From Brevibacterium daeguense (lineage in GTDB: Bacteria; Actinomycetota; Actinomycetes; Actinomycetales; Brevibacteriaceae): a DNA stretch of 64,000 nucleotides. Positions 17,192 to 25,782 of the stretch are shown piece by piece (positions within the stretch are counted from its first letter, which is position 1; every line of letters starts with the position of its first letter). The translations under genes were made by a program, and so were the position numbers. The notes under the pieces are model-generated. The model saw nothing but the letters and a program-made list of their open reading frames with translations, did not search any database and was not told where the DNA came from. Location of the stretch: the NCBI RefSeq assembly GCF_021729135.1, contig NZ_JAJTWW010000014.1, forward strand, positions 62,001 to 126,000, in the 5' to 3' direction.

Positions 17192-18916
17192 TTACCAGAT
17201 CTCCGGCTCCGGATTCCCGACCCCAGCCAGGAAGTCGAAGTCGCAGCCCAAATGTGCCTGCTCCACATGGGTTCGATACAACTTCACGAACCCACGATCA
17301 GCCGAAAAGTCTGGAGCCACGAGTTGCTGCCGCCTCGCCTCCATCTCCGATTCGCTGAGTACGACATCCAGCGTCCCGTTGGGGATGTCCAGTGAGATCT
17401 CGTCTCCCGTGCGCACAACCGCCAGCGGCCCGCCTACTGCGGATTCCGGGGAGACGTGAAGGACGCAGGTGCCGTAGCTGGTGCCGCTCATCCTCGCATC
17501 AGAGATTCTCACCATGTCGCGCACGCCTGCTTCGAGGAGCTTCTTGGGAATCGGCAGCATTCCCCACTCCGGCATTCCGGGCGCGCCGACCGGTCCGGCC
17601 CCGCGCAGCACCAGCACTGTGGTCTCGTCGACGTCGAGGTCCGGGTCGTCGATCCGCGCCTTGAGGTCTGCGTAGTTGTCGAAGACGAGGGCCCTTCCGC
17701 GGTGCACCATCCTCTGAGGGTTGACCGTGGAGGGCTTGACGATGGCCCCGTCCGGGCACAGGTTGCCCTTCAGGACCTTCAGGGCAGGAACACTGGTGAC
17801 AGGGTCGTCCATCGTCCTGATGACGTCGGTGTCGCAGTGGTCGCTGACCTCGATGTTCTCCCCAAGAGTTCTGCCGTTGATCGTCAGGGCGTCCGTGTTC
17901 AGCAGCGACCGCAGGTTCTTCAACTGCGCGAGCAGACCCCCGGCGTCATAGTAGTCCTCCATCAGGTGCGTACCCGCTGGGCGGATGTTGGCCAGCAGCG
18001 GCACCCGCGCGGCGAACTCCTCGAAGTCCTCGGCGGAGAACGCGATGCCCGCACGTCTGGCAATCGCGATGAGATGGATGATGGCGTTCGTCGAGCCGCC
18101 CAGGGAGAGCACGGTCACCGCCGCGTTCTCGACGGCTTCCCGCGTGAGAATCGAGGACGGTCGGCGGTCGGCCCAGACGGCGTCGACGATCGTCCGCCCG
18201 CACTCGGCCGCCATGCGCGAATGATCCGCCATCGTCGCCGGGATGGACGCCGCGCCCGGCAAGCACAATCCGAGGGCCTCGACTGCGGATGTCATCGTCG
18301 AGGCGGTGCCCATCGTCATGCAGTGGCCGGGAGTGCGAGCGATGCCGTTCTCGATATCGCGCCAATCGCATTCGGTGATGTTCCCCGCCCGCAGTTCGTC
18401 CCAATACTTCCAGGTATCGGAACCGCTGCCCAGCACGTTGCCCTTCCAGCAGCCCTTCATCATGGGGCCGGCGGGGAAGAAGATCGCGGGGTAGTCGGCA
18501 CTGGTCGCTCCCATCACCAGTGCCGGGGAGGTCTTGTCGCAGCCGCCCATCAGCACGGCGCCGTCGATCGGGTACGACCGCAGCAGTTCCTCGGTCTCCA
18601 TCGACAGGAAGTTGCGGTACATCATGGTGCTGGGCTTCTGGAAGTTCTCGGCCAACGCGATCGCCGGCAGCTCGAGCGGGAATCCGCCGGCCTGGATGAC
18701 GCCGCGCTTGATGGCCTCGACGCGGTCCTTGAAGTGGAAGTGACACGGGTTGATGTCGCTCCACGTATTGATGATGGCGATGACCGGCTTGCCGGCGAAG
18801 TCCTCCTCCGAGTAGCCGATCTGCTTGATCCGGGAACGGTGTCCGAAGGATCGGAGATCATCAGCACCGAACCACCGGTGACTGCGCAGCTGTTCCGGGG
18901 TGAGTCGTGTCGACAT
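17192..18916 (-). CDS. IlvD/Edd-family dehydratase, sugar-acid (pentonate) type
   Basis: The ATG at 18916 follows AAAGGA and gives 574 residues, the usual size of the family. It shows the Fe-S cluster cysteine contexts [16 protein letters not shown] and [12 protein letters not shown]. The stretch [16 protein letters not shown] and the PAGPMM motif are more like L-arabinonate/pentonate dehydratases than like branched-chain IlvD. The enzyme removes water from an aldonic acid to give a 2-keto-3-deoxy acid. It is the first gene of a leftward dehydratase-aldolase-dehydrogenase unit and diverges from the tripartite tricarboxylate transporter operon. Import followed by dehydration is the likely logic. 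Exact substrate is not readable. Confidence 0.85.
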   Translation of the reverse strand: MSTRLTPEQLRSHRWFGADDLRSFGHRSRIKQIGYSEEDFAGKPVIAIINTWSDINPCHFHFKDRVEAIKRGVIQAGGFPLELPAIALAENFQKPSTMMYRNFLSMETEELLRSYPIDGAVLMGGCDKTSPALVMGATSADYPAIFFPAGPMMKGCWKGNVLGSGSDTWKYWDELRAGNITECDWRDIENGIARTPGHCMTMGTASTMTSAVEALGLCLPGAASIPATMADHSRMAAECGRTIVDAVWADRRPSSILTREAVENAAVTVLSLGGSTNAIIHLIAIARRAGIAFSAEDFEEFAARVPLLANIRPAGTHLMEDYYDAGGLLAQLKNLRSLLNTDALTINGRTLGENIEVSDHCDTDVIRTMDDPVTSVPALKVLKGNLCPDGAIVKPSTVNPQRMVHRGRALVFDNYADLKARIDDPDLDVDETTVLVLRGAGPVGAPGMPEWGMLPIPKKLLEAGVRDMVRISDARMSGTSYGTCVLHVSPESAVGGPLAVVRTGDEISLDIPNGTLDVVLSESEMEARRQQLVAPDFSADRGFVKLYRTHVEQAHLGCDFDFLAGVGNPEPEIW

Positions 18917-19234
18917 GGTTTTCCTTTTTCGAATCGCTGGTTGGGCCGGCGGTCTGGGCTCGTCGATGAGCAACGTCCACTGCAGGTCAAGGGGAGCCTA
19001 ACCGCGGGCAGGAGCGGCCAGAAATGCCGTTTCGGCATGAGCTGATCCAGGAGCCACTGTTCGCTGCTGATGTCTGCGGCGAGTTGCGGGATAGAGGCTG
19101 TCGGACGCTTCTTATGCTTGTTGGGCATCTGATAATGCGAAATGCGTATTGGACGCTGTGGGCCCCGTTCCCTAGCTTTAGGGAGAGCCATCTCGGAGTC
19201 TCGTCCGTTCAACAATGAAGTTGGGAGATAGCAC
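18917..19234. promoter_or_regulatory. Divergent control region between dehydratase and tct operon
   Basis: This 318-bp gap has no credible gene. It contains a short hairpin/operator ATGCCG-TTT-CGGCAT (19024-19038) and two direct AATGCG repeats near 19135-19146. A candidate rightward promoter has TTGGAC (19149-19154), an 18-bp spacer and TAGCTT (19173-19178), ahead of tctC. The promoter call is weak; the repeats are exact. Confidence 0.38.
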
Positions 19235-20263
19235 ATGCTGTCAGTCACTCGAGAATCGAACGCCATCCGCCGTCGGAAGTCGTACGCGATGCCGGTCGTG
19301 GGCGCAATCGGCGCCGCTGCCCTGGTGCTGTCCGGTTGCGGGGCAGTCCAGGGAGGAACGGGGAGCGCGGAGGAGGACTATCCGACACGTGAACTCACGC
19401 TGACGGTGCCGTTCGCCCCGGGCGGCAGCAGCGATCTGACCGGACGCGCGTTGTCCCAGGCGCTCGAAGAGCCTCTCGGTCAGAGCGTGGTCGTCGAGAA
19501 CAAGGAGGGCGCCAACGGCGCAGTGGGCACCGACGAGGCGCTGAACGCGGCTCCCGACGGCTACCAGCTCCTGTTCTCCTCCCAGTCGCTCTTCTCTGTG
19601 ACACCGCTGTTCGTCGAGGACGCCACTGCGGTGACTCTCGACGACATGGAGATCGTCGCGCCCCTCACGGAGGAGGGCTACGTGCTCGTGACGAGCACCG
19701 AATCAGAGTACGAGGACCTCGATTCCCTGATCGAAGCCGAGCGAGTGCGGTTCGCGACCTCGGGCGTGGGCAGCGGCTCCCAGTTCGCGCCCACTGCGCT
19801 GTTCGCGATTGCGGGTGCCAACGCGGAGGACGTTCCCCATGACGGAGGAAACCCGGCCGTCACTTCGCTGCTGGGAGGGCACACGGATGCAACCACGGTG
19901 CAGATCGCGGAGGCGATGCCTCGGATCGAGGACGGCTCCTTCCGGCCGCTCGCAGTCTTCTCCGAGGAGCGGAATGTGAATCTGCCGGATGTGCCCACGG
20001 CAAAGGAACTGGGGTACGACCTCAATGTCAGCCAGCGCCGCTGGCTCGCCGTGCCGGCCGAAACCCCGGACGAGGTCGTGACGACGTTGGCTGATGCCGT
20101 TGCCGAGGCAAAGGCCTCCGACGAATTCCAGCAGTTCCTCGAGGACAACTACATCGACAACTGGGATGCGGAACCGGCCGACGTGCAGGAGATCGTCGCC
20201 ACCGACAGCGAGCGGTATCGTGCGATCGCCGAGGAGCACGGAATCGGACTTGCAGGGGAATGA
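19235..20263 (+). CDS. tctC: Tripartite tricarboxylate transporter, substrate-binding lipoprotein (TctC/Bug family)
   Basis: The ATG follows GGGAGA. The 342-residue protein begins with a basic stretch, a hydrophobic segment and lipobox LSGC (Cys35), so it should be a lipid-anchored extracytoplasmic binding protein. Family motifs include LTVPFAPGGSSDLTGRAL near the mature N terminus, VVENKEGANGAVGTDEAL and APDGYQLLFSS. Bug proteins close around carboxylates with bound waters and deliver them to TctA/TctB. The two membrane genes follow with a stop-start overlap, making a complete transporter. Because it diverges from a sugar-acid dehydratase, an aldonate or similar acid is the likely cargo rather than citrate. 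Confidence 0.9.
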   Translation: MLSVTRESNAIRRRKSYAMPVVGAIGAAALVLSGCGAVQGGTGSAEEDYPTRELTLTVPFAPGGSSDLTGRALSQALEEPLGQSVVVENKEGANGAVGTDEALNAAPDGYQLLFSSQSLFSVTPLFVEDATAVTLDDMEIVAPLTEEGYVLVTSTESEYEDLDSLIEAERVRFATSGVGSGSQFAPTALFAIAGANAEDVPHDGGNPAVTSLLGGHTDATTVQIAEAMPRIEDGSFRPLAVFSEERNVNLPDVPTAKELGYDLNVSQRRWLAVPAETPDEVVTTLADAVAEAKASDEFQQFLEDNYIDNWDAEPADVQEIVATDSERYRAIAEEHGIGLAGE

Positions 20264-20781
20264 TGTCAGCGACCGATAGCCGCGACGTCGAGGAATTCAA
20301 CGGCGCAGCTCCTTCTACGGCAGCCGAGGCGGACAGGCCGCCCCGCGGGGGGCTTGCGACTGCGCTCTTCGCCGTGGCAGGGCCGCTGGCGCTGGGGCTG
20401 TTCGGAATCGTGCTCTCGCTTCAGCTGGGACTCGGAGAGCTCAACTCTCCGGGTCCCGGCCTGTGGCCACTGATCATCTCGGTTTTCCTCACTGTGATGT
20501 CCGCGGCAGGTGTTTTCAGCTTCAAGCGCGACACCGATGTCGAGGCGTGGGGGTCCGGATACCTCCGGATCGGCCTCGGACTCGTCAGCCTCGTCGCCTA
20601 CGCCCTGCTGTTCGAGCGGATCGGCTTCGAGATCCCCACCCTGCTCCTGCTGTTCTTCTGGATCAAGGTGCTCGGCCGCGAGGGTTGGCGGACCGCGATC
20701 GTCGTGTCGACTGTCGCGACCGCAGCCGCCTACGGGCTGTTCATCCTCGCGCTCCGGGTCAATATTCCGCACTTGTTCTGA
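20260..20781 (+). CDS. tctB: Tripartite tricarboxylate transporter, small membrane subunit
   Basis: The start ATG overlaps the tctC stop (ATGA). The 173-residue protein has a polar N terminus and four hydrophobic segments, with the family feature LGELNSPGPGLWPLIIS after helix 1. TctB is the poorly conserved small subunit that partners the large TctA channel. It is placed between tctC and tctA as in canonical operons. A second ATG (20263) directly follows and cannot be excluded as the start. Confidence 0.88.
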   Translation: MMSATDSRDVEEFNGAAPSTAAEADRPPRGGLATALFAVAGPLALGLFGIVLSLQLGLGELNSPGPGLWPLIISVFLTVMSAAGVFSFKRDTDVEAWGSGYLRIGLGLVSLVAYALLFERIGFEIPTLLLLFFWIKVLGREGWRTAIVVSTVATAAAYGLFILALRVNIPHLF

Positions 20782-20793
20782 TCTGAGGTTTTC

Positions 20794-22422
20794 ATGGAAT
20801 TCCTGGAACCGGCCCTGGCCGGATTCGGAGTCGTCTTCCAGCCGGCGAATCTGCTGTTCTGTCTGATCGGTGTCACCGTCGGCATGGCGGTCGGGGTGCT
20901 TCCCGGGCTCGGCCCGGCCGCATCGATCGCCGTCCTGCTGCCGATCACCTACGCGCTCGAGCCCGAGAGCGCCATCATCCTGCTCGCCGGAATCTTCTAC
21001 GGTGCCCAGTACGGCGGGACGATCACCTCGGTCCTGCTGCGGCTGCCCGGCGAATCCTCGACCGTCGTCACCGCGATCGACGGTTACCAGATGGCCAGGA
21101 AGGGCCGCGCGGGTGCGGCCCTGGGAATCTCCGCGGTCGGCTCCTTCATCGGCGGAACGGTCGCTATCCTGGCGCTGACCTTCGTCGCACCGCTCGTCGC
21201 CTCCTTCGCCCTTGCCTTCGGACCGGCGGAGTACACGCTGCTCGCGGTCCTCGGCATCCTGCTGGTCTCAGCGCTGGGCGAGGGGTCGGTCCGCAAGGCG
21301 GGCGTCTCCGCTGCGATCGGGCTGCTCCTGGCGACCATCGGGCGTGACCCGCTCACGGGCGTGGACCGCTTCACCTTCGGGTCGAACAACATGGCCGACG
21401 GCATCGACTTCGTGATCATCGCGATGGGGATCTTCGGCGTGGGGGAGATCCTCTACAACATGACGCTGCGCAGCGGGCCCAGCCCTTCGACGCCGTCATT
21501 CAAGCGCGCACTGCCCTCGCGGGAGGACATGCGCGAATCCGGCGGGGCGATCGCTCGCGGCTCAGTCCTCGGGTTCATCCTCGGCGTCCTGCCCGGAGGT
21601 GGAGCGGCCGTGTCCTCGCTGGTCGCCTACGCCACCGAGAAGCGGATCTCCCGCAACCCGGAGCAATTCGGCAAGGGCGACATCAAGGGCGTGGCGGGTC
21701 CGGAGACCGCCAACAACGCAGCGGCCACATCGTCCTTCATTCCGCTGCTGTCGCTGGGCATCCCGGCCAACGCGACGATGGCTGTCATGCTCGGTGCGCT
21801 GCTGCTGCAGGGGATCACTCCCGGACCCACGCTCATCACCGATGAGCCTGCAGTGTTCTGGGGCGTCATCAATTCGATGTACATCGGAAATCTGTTCCTG
21901 CTGCTGCTCGCCATTCCGCTCATCGGCGTGTTCATCAAGCTTCTCAAGGTGCGCGAGTCGATTCTCTACCCCCTGACGCTGCTGATCACGATGATCGGGG
22001 TCTACACCGTCCGGACGAATGTGTTCGACATGTTCCTGATCCTCGTGTTCGGCGTGCTGGGGTTCCTCATGAAGAAGCTCGGGCTGCCGCAGGGTCCGCT
22101 CGTCCTGGCCTTCATCCTCGGTGCCCTGATCGAAACGAACTTCCGTCAGTCGATGATCCTCTCCGACGGAAGCTTCGACATCTTCATCGGAAGCCCCATC
22201 GCGATCACCCTCAGCGCAGTCATCGTCATCGTGCTGGTGCTCGCGCCGGCAGTCAGCTGGCTGCTGGCTCGCCGCAGCAAGGGCACCCGTGCTGAGAGGA
22301 AGGACACCCCTGCGGAGAAGAAGGGTGTCCAGGCGGAGAAGGACACCGTTGCGGAGAAGCCGGAGAGCGCTCACTCCCAGAAACCAGTCCACGTGAATGG
22401 AACGAACGAAGGACAGAGATGA
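20794..22422 (+). CDS. tctA: Tripartite tricarboxylate transporter, large membrane subunit
   Basis: The 542-residue protein has roughly 11-12 membrane segments and strong TctA signatures: GVTVGMAVGVLPGLGPAA, GIFYGAQYGGTITSVLLR, LPGESSTVVTAIDG and the internal-repeat partner GGGAAVSSLVAY followed by GPETANNAAATSSFIPLLSLGIP. It is the pore subunit of the secondary transporter, coupled to cation flux. The tail after the last helix (~ residues 490-542) is highly charged, with repeated A-E-K units, longer than typical; its role is unknown. Its stop overlaps the start of the universal stress protein gene. Confidence 0.92.
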   Translation: MEFLEPALAGFGVVFQPANLLFCLIGVTVGMAVGVLPGLGPAASIAVLLPITYALEPESAIILLAGIFYGAQYGGTITSVLLRLPGESSTVVTAIDGYQMARKGRAGAALGISAVGSFIGGTVAILALTFVAPLVASFALAFGPAEYTLLAVLGILLVSALGEGSVRKAGVSAAIGLLLATIGRDPLTGVDRFTFGSNNMADGIDFVIIAMGIFGVGEILYNMTLRSGPSPSTPSFKRALPSREDMRESGGAIARGSVLGFILGVLPGGGAAVSSLVAYATEKRISRNPEQFGKGDIKGVAGPETANNAAATSSFIPLLSLGIPANATMAVMLGALLLQGITPGPTLITDEPAVFWGVINSMYIGNLFLLLLAIPLIGVFIKLLKVRESILYPLTLLITMIGVYTVRTNVFDMFLILVFGVLGFLMKKLGLPQGPLVLAFILGALIETNFRQSMILSDGSFDIFIGSPIAITLSAVIVIVLVLAPAVSWLLARRSKGTRAERKDTPAEKKGVQAEKDTVAEKPESAHSQKPVHVNGTNEGQR

Positions 22423-22805
22423 GAACAGTCGTCGGCTACGTACCCAACGACCGCGGCCGAGCCGCGTTTGCCCAGGGTCTGGACCTGGCAACCCAGTTGG
22501 GGGACACCCTGGTCGTCATGAATGTCAGCAACCGGACTTCCCTGGTCGACCCCAAGCTCGCCTCGGACGACGAGCTCAGCTCGCTCTCCGCGGACGCGGA
22601 GGCGGCGAACGTCCCGTTCGAGACCGTTCGACGCACTGACATCGACGGCCTCGACGCGCTGCTGGAGGAATCCGAGTCGCCCGACACCCGCATGCTCGTG
22701 ATCGGCATCCGCCAACGATCCAGCGTTGGCAAGCTCATTATGGGCAGCACTGCGCAGCAAGTGCTGCTGCAGGCGCAGTGCCCGGTTCTGGCGGTGAAGG
22801 CATGA
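22419..22805 (+). CDS. Universal stress protein (UspA-like)
   Basis: A 128-residue single-domain protein starting in an ATGA overlap with tctA. The C-terminal SSVGKLIMGSTAQQVLLQAQ matches the ATP-binding loop of the ATP-binding USP class (G-S/T-A-Q). Small USPs are commonly co-transcribed with TTT and TRAP transporters and are thought to tune them. That role is inferred here from the position. Its stop overlaps the start of the Ldh-family dehydrogenase, so the run tctC-tctB-tctA-usp-ldh is tightly coupled. Confidence 0.87.
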   Translation: MRTVVGYVPNDRGRAAFAQGLDLATQLGDTLVVMNVSNRTSLVDPKLASDDELSSLSADAEAANVPFETVRRTDIDGLDALLEESESPDTRMLVIGIRQRSSVGKLIMGSTAQQVLLQAQCPVLAVKA

Positions 22806-23857
22806 CGATGTCTCAGCGCACAGACACTGTCAGGGCGGACGTCACATCCCTGACCGCACGCGCTGCGGCGTGCCTGCAGCAGGCCGGCAGCGAGGCGGAC
22901 GAGGCGCGACTTGTGGCCGAATCGCTCATCGAGGCCGACAGGCGCGGCATCTACTCGCATGGGCTCATCCGCCTGCCGATCTACGCCGAGGCGGCAGTCG
23001 CCGGCGGAATTGTCGTCAACGCTCCGATGGAGTGGACCCGGGAGACGGGCGCGACGGCTGTGCTCGACGCTCAGTGCGGCTTCGGCCAGACCGCGATGGC
23101 CCGGGCGCTTGAAAAGGCGCGCGAACTCGTCGACCGGTTCGGCACTGCATGCGTGGCCGTCAACAACAGCTCCCACTACGGCGCCGGCGCGATCTGGACC
23201 GACCAGCTCGCGGCGGCCGGATTGGTCTCGCTCCTGTGCTCGACCACCGGCCCCCTGGTAGCCCCGTACGGTGCGCGCGAACGAGTCTTCGGCTCCAATC
23301 CCCTGTCCGTGTCCGTCCCGACCCCCGGCGCACCGGTCACCGTCGACATGGCGACCAGTGCCGCCGCGTTCGGCAAGATCAAAGAGGCCTACGCGGCGGG
23401 CCAGTCGATCCCCGAGGACTGGGCCCTCGACAGCGCAGGTCACGCGACGACAGACGCTGCCGCCGCAATGACCGGTGCTCTGATGCCGTTCGGCGGGCAC
23501 AAGGGATCGGGCATCGCCGTTGTCGTCGAACTCCTGGCCGGTGCGGTGGCCGGAGGACGATTCGCCTCGGAAACCACCGACCTGTGGACCGACCGGTCGG
23601 CGAACACGCGAACGGGACACCTGCTGTGGGTGCTCGACCCAGTCAAGCTGCTCGGCGACGACTCCGGGATTGCCCGGGCGGGAGAGCTCCAGGATCGAAT
23701 TCGCTCCAGCGCGCCGGCCGCCGGGTTCGAACGCGTCCAAGCCCCCGGCGACCCGGAGCGTGCTCACCTGCGAGCCGGCACCGTTGAGGTCGACATTCCG
23801 AGTCACATTCTCGCCGGGTTGGACAAGCTCGAGGCCGACCTCGGCGTCAGTCCCTGA
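22802..23857 (+). CDS. Ldh-family (malate/L-lactate/ureidoglycolate-type) NAD(P) dehydrogenase
   Basis: The start (ATG 22802, ATGACG) overlaps the USP stop and gives 351 residues. The non-Rossmann Ldh2/MDH2 family is recognisable by GIYSHGLIRLPIY (with the conserved His), AVNNSSHYGAGAIW, GSNPLSVSVP, VDMATSAAAFGKI and MPFGGHKGSGIAVVVEL. Such enzymes interconvert 2-hydroxyacids and 2-oxoacids such as malate, lactate, 2,3-diketogulonate or sulfolactate. Being last in the transporter operon, it likely oxidises or reduces the imported acid or its first product. The exact substrate is not predictable from sequence alone. Confidence 0.87.
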   Translation: MTMSQRTDTVRADVTSLTARAAACLQQAGSEADEARLVAESLIEADRRGIYSHGLIRLPIYAEAAVAGGIVVNAPMEWTRETGATAVLDAQCGFGQTAMARALEKARELVDRFGTACVAVNNSSHYGAGAIWTDQLAAAGLVSLLCSTTGPLVAPYGARERVFGSNPLSVSVPTPGAPVTVDMATSAAAFGKIKEAYAAGQSIPEDWALDSAGHATTDAAAAMTGALMPFGGHKGSGIAVVVELLAGAVAGGRFASETTDLWTDRSANTRTGHLLWVLDPVKLLGDDSGIARAGELQDRIRSSAPAAGFERVQAPGDPERAHLRAGTVEVDIPSHILAGLDKLEADLGVSP

Positions 23858-23953
23858 GAGTGCGGTGGTCGTGCGGTGGCGAGGTCCTCCGGAGCAGCTG
23901 AAAGTGAACCTGCGGCCCGCCGGCAGGATCTGGTCGTTGGATACGATGACTCG

Positions 23954-24895
23954 GTGTCCTCCATCGACTTCACCTTCGAACAGCTCCGGTGCTTCGTCGC
24001 GGTGGCCGAGGAGTTGAATTTCGGTCGGGCGGCCAATCGGCTGTCCATGACCCAGCCGCCGCTCAGTCGCCAGATTCAGCGACTGGAGAAGACGCTGGGC
24101 GTCGAGCTCCTCATCCGCGATCGGCGCACCGTGCAGCTGACACCGTCGGGAGAGACCTTCCTCGCGGACTGCTACGCAACCCTGGCGATGGTCCGGACCT
24201 CGGTGGAGCGCCTGCACACCCTCGACGATGAGTATGCCGGTACGATCCGCTCCGGTTTCACCGGTGTCGGCACGTATCGGGTGCTGCCGGACCTGATGCG
24301 CGCGGTCGCCACGGAGCTTCCGAAAGTCAAGCTCGAAGTCGCAGAGCGCGTCTCCCCGATCCAGACCGAGCTGATCCGGCAGGGAACCCTCGACATCGGC
24401 TACATCCGCCCCCAGGAACTGCCCGAAGGGGTGGAGCATCGCGTGATGAGCGATGAGCCGCTCGTCGCGGTCATGGCCGAGGACCACCCGCTGGCCTGCG
24501 CGCAGGGTCCGCTGACGCCCGAGGTGATCGCCCGGACCCCGGTGATTCGCTACGAAGAGGAAGGCGCCCCGTACCTTTCGCGTGTCTTCGACGGTGTGTT
24601 CGACCAGTTCCGGCCCGAAGTCAATGTCGAGATCTCGCAGGCGATGTCCGGGGCGGCGCTGGCAGCTGCGGGATTCGGCTGCGTGCTGGCCCCGGTCTCC
24701 GTGCTCAAGCTCGGCTTCGAAGGCTTGGTCGCCCGTCGGGTGCGGCTGCCTGAGGAACATTCGACTCTGCCGTTGTGGACCATCTTCTCGTCCCGCCGCG
24801 CCGGTCCGCTGATGTTCAAGCTTCTGGAGATCTCCGATCGGGTCGCCAGACACGTCGACGACGAGAATCGAGAGCTCATCGAACACGTCCGATGA
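23954..24895 (+). CDS. LysR-family transcriptional regulator
   Basis: The GTG at 23954 starts a normal 313-residue LysR protein; an in-frame ATG 26 codons upstream would add an unconserved tail. The N-terminal winged helix-turn-helix reads FTFEQLRCFVAVAEELNFGRAANRLSM then TQPPLSRQIQRLEKTLGVELL. The remainder is the periplasmic-binding-like effector domain. It follows the Ldh-family gene by 96 bp on the same strand and precedes RraA/ALDH. It probably senses a substrate or intermediate of the surrounding sugar-acid genes. No clear LysR box was located. Confidence 0.85.
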   Translation: MSSIDFTFEQLRCFVAVAEELNFGRAANRLSMTQPPLSRQIQRLEKTLGVELLIRDRRTVQLTPSGETFLADCYATLAMVRTSVERLHTLDDEYAGTIRSGFTGVGTYRVLPDLMRAVATELPKVKLEVAERVSPIQTELIRQGTLDIGYIRPQELPEGVEHRVMSDEPLVAVMAEDHPLACAQGPLTPEVIARTPVIRYEEEGAPYLSRVFDGVFDQFRPEVNVEISQAMSGAALAAAGFGCVLAPVSVLKLGFEGLVARRVRLPEEHSTLPLWTIFSSRRAGPLMFKLLEISDRVARHVDDENRELIEHVR

Positions 24896-24915
24896 GAAGT
24901 CATGGGATTTGATAT

Positions 24916-24927
24916 TTGGTATACTGA
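24916..24927. promoter_or_regulatory. GntR-type operator, copy 1 (upstream of RraA-ALDH)
   Basis: TTGGTATACTGA matches the proposed TTGGTATACCAA consensus at 10 of 12 positions and lies 56 bp before the RraA-like start. Two further copies are at 28124-28135 and 30972-30983. The GntR/FCD protein encoded at 27352-28047 is the likely binder. Confidence 0.5.
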
Positions 24928-24982
24928 ATCGCAGATCCGCACCAGATGCGGCCGCGACGTGCCAGCGATGCGAGGAGCAAAG

Positions 24983-25717
24983 ATGCCCCAGATGCAGACA
25001 ACCCAAGACCCGACCGGCAGGAAGCAGGTCTCCCAGGAGGCGCTCGATGCGCTGCGCCGAACCAGCACCGCGACATTGTCGACGCAGCTGTTCAAGCGCG
25101 GCCTGCGCAATGTCTTCCTCCATGGGATCACCGCGTACAACGACTACGGCACCAGAATGGTGGGCGAGGCGTTCACGATGCGCTGCATTCCGTCGCGCGA
25201 GGACTTGGATCCCCTGTCGGTCTTCGAGGACTACGATCACCCGCAACGTGCAGGCGTGGAGAGCGTCGGGCAGGGACAGGTGCTGGTCATCGATGCCCGG
25301 CGCCAGACCCAGGCGGCCTCGCTCGGTCACATTCTCGCCACGCGCTTGAAGATGCGCGGGGCAGCCGGCATCGTCACCGATGGTGCGATCCGCGACTCGG
25401 GCGACTTCGCATCGCTCGACCTGCCGACCTTCACCGCCGGCTCCTCCCCGGTGACCAACCTCCTCCAGCACCATGTCGTGGAGTCGCAGGTGCCGATCGG
25501 CTGCGCCGAGGTGGCTGTCTACCCTGGCGACTACATCGTCGGAGATGCCGACGGCGTGGTGTGCATTCCCCGGCATCTAGTCGAGGAGGTCGCCCGCGAC
25601 GGCGCCGAGCAGGAACGGCTCGAGGATTTCATCCTCGGCAAGATCGAATCGGGACGGGCACTGCGCAACACATATCCCGCGAGCCCCGAATTGCTCGCAG
25701 AGTACGAGAACCAGTGA
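24983..25717 (+). CDS. RraA-fold aldolase / oxaloacetate decarboxylase-like protein
   Basis: The ATG at 24983 follows GAGGAG; 27 upstream codons in the open frame cover the operator and are excluded. The 244-residue protein has the RraA/HMG-aldolase core: HILATRLKMRGAAGIVTDGAIRDSGDF, where TDGAIRD supplies the metal and substrate ligands, and IGCAEVAVYPGDYIVGDADGVV near the C terminus. Although named after the E. coli RNase E inhibitor, proteins with the intact R-D motif are metal-dependent 4-hydroxy-4-methyl-2-oxoglutarate or 4-carboxy-2-hydroxyadipate aldolases or related lyases. The context, upstream of an aldehyde dehydrogenase in a catabolic cluster, supports the enzyme role. Confidence 0.82.
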   Translation: MPQMQTTQDPTGRKQVSQEALDALRRTSTATLSTQLFKRGLRNVFLHGITAYNDYGTRMVGEAFTMRCIPSREDLDPLSVFEDYDHPQRAGVESVGQGQVLVIDARRQTQAASLGHILATRLKMRGAAGIVTDGAIRDSGDFASLDLPTFTAGSSPVTNLLQHHVVESQVPIGCAEVAVYPGDYIVGDADGVVCIPRHLVEEVARDGAEQERLEDFILGKIESGRALRNTYPASPELLAEYENQ

Positions 25718-25782
25718 AAGCAGGACGGTTGCAGCCTCCGGTGACGGAGCGCGAGCGGCCTCGGCAGGAGCAGGAGTACGAC

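Noticed and set aside
22436-25576. Long minus-strand open frame (1,046 codons) opposite USP, Ldh, LysR and RraA genes
   Set aside because: It crosses several well-supported plus-strand genes and their intergenic gaps, and its composition is that of an antisense shadow.
24983-25717. RNase E inhibitor role for the RraA-fold protein
   Set aside because: The catalytic TDGAIRD motif is intact and the neighbours are catabolic, so an aldolase/lyase role is more likely than RNA metabolism.
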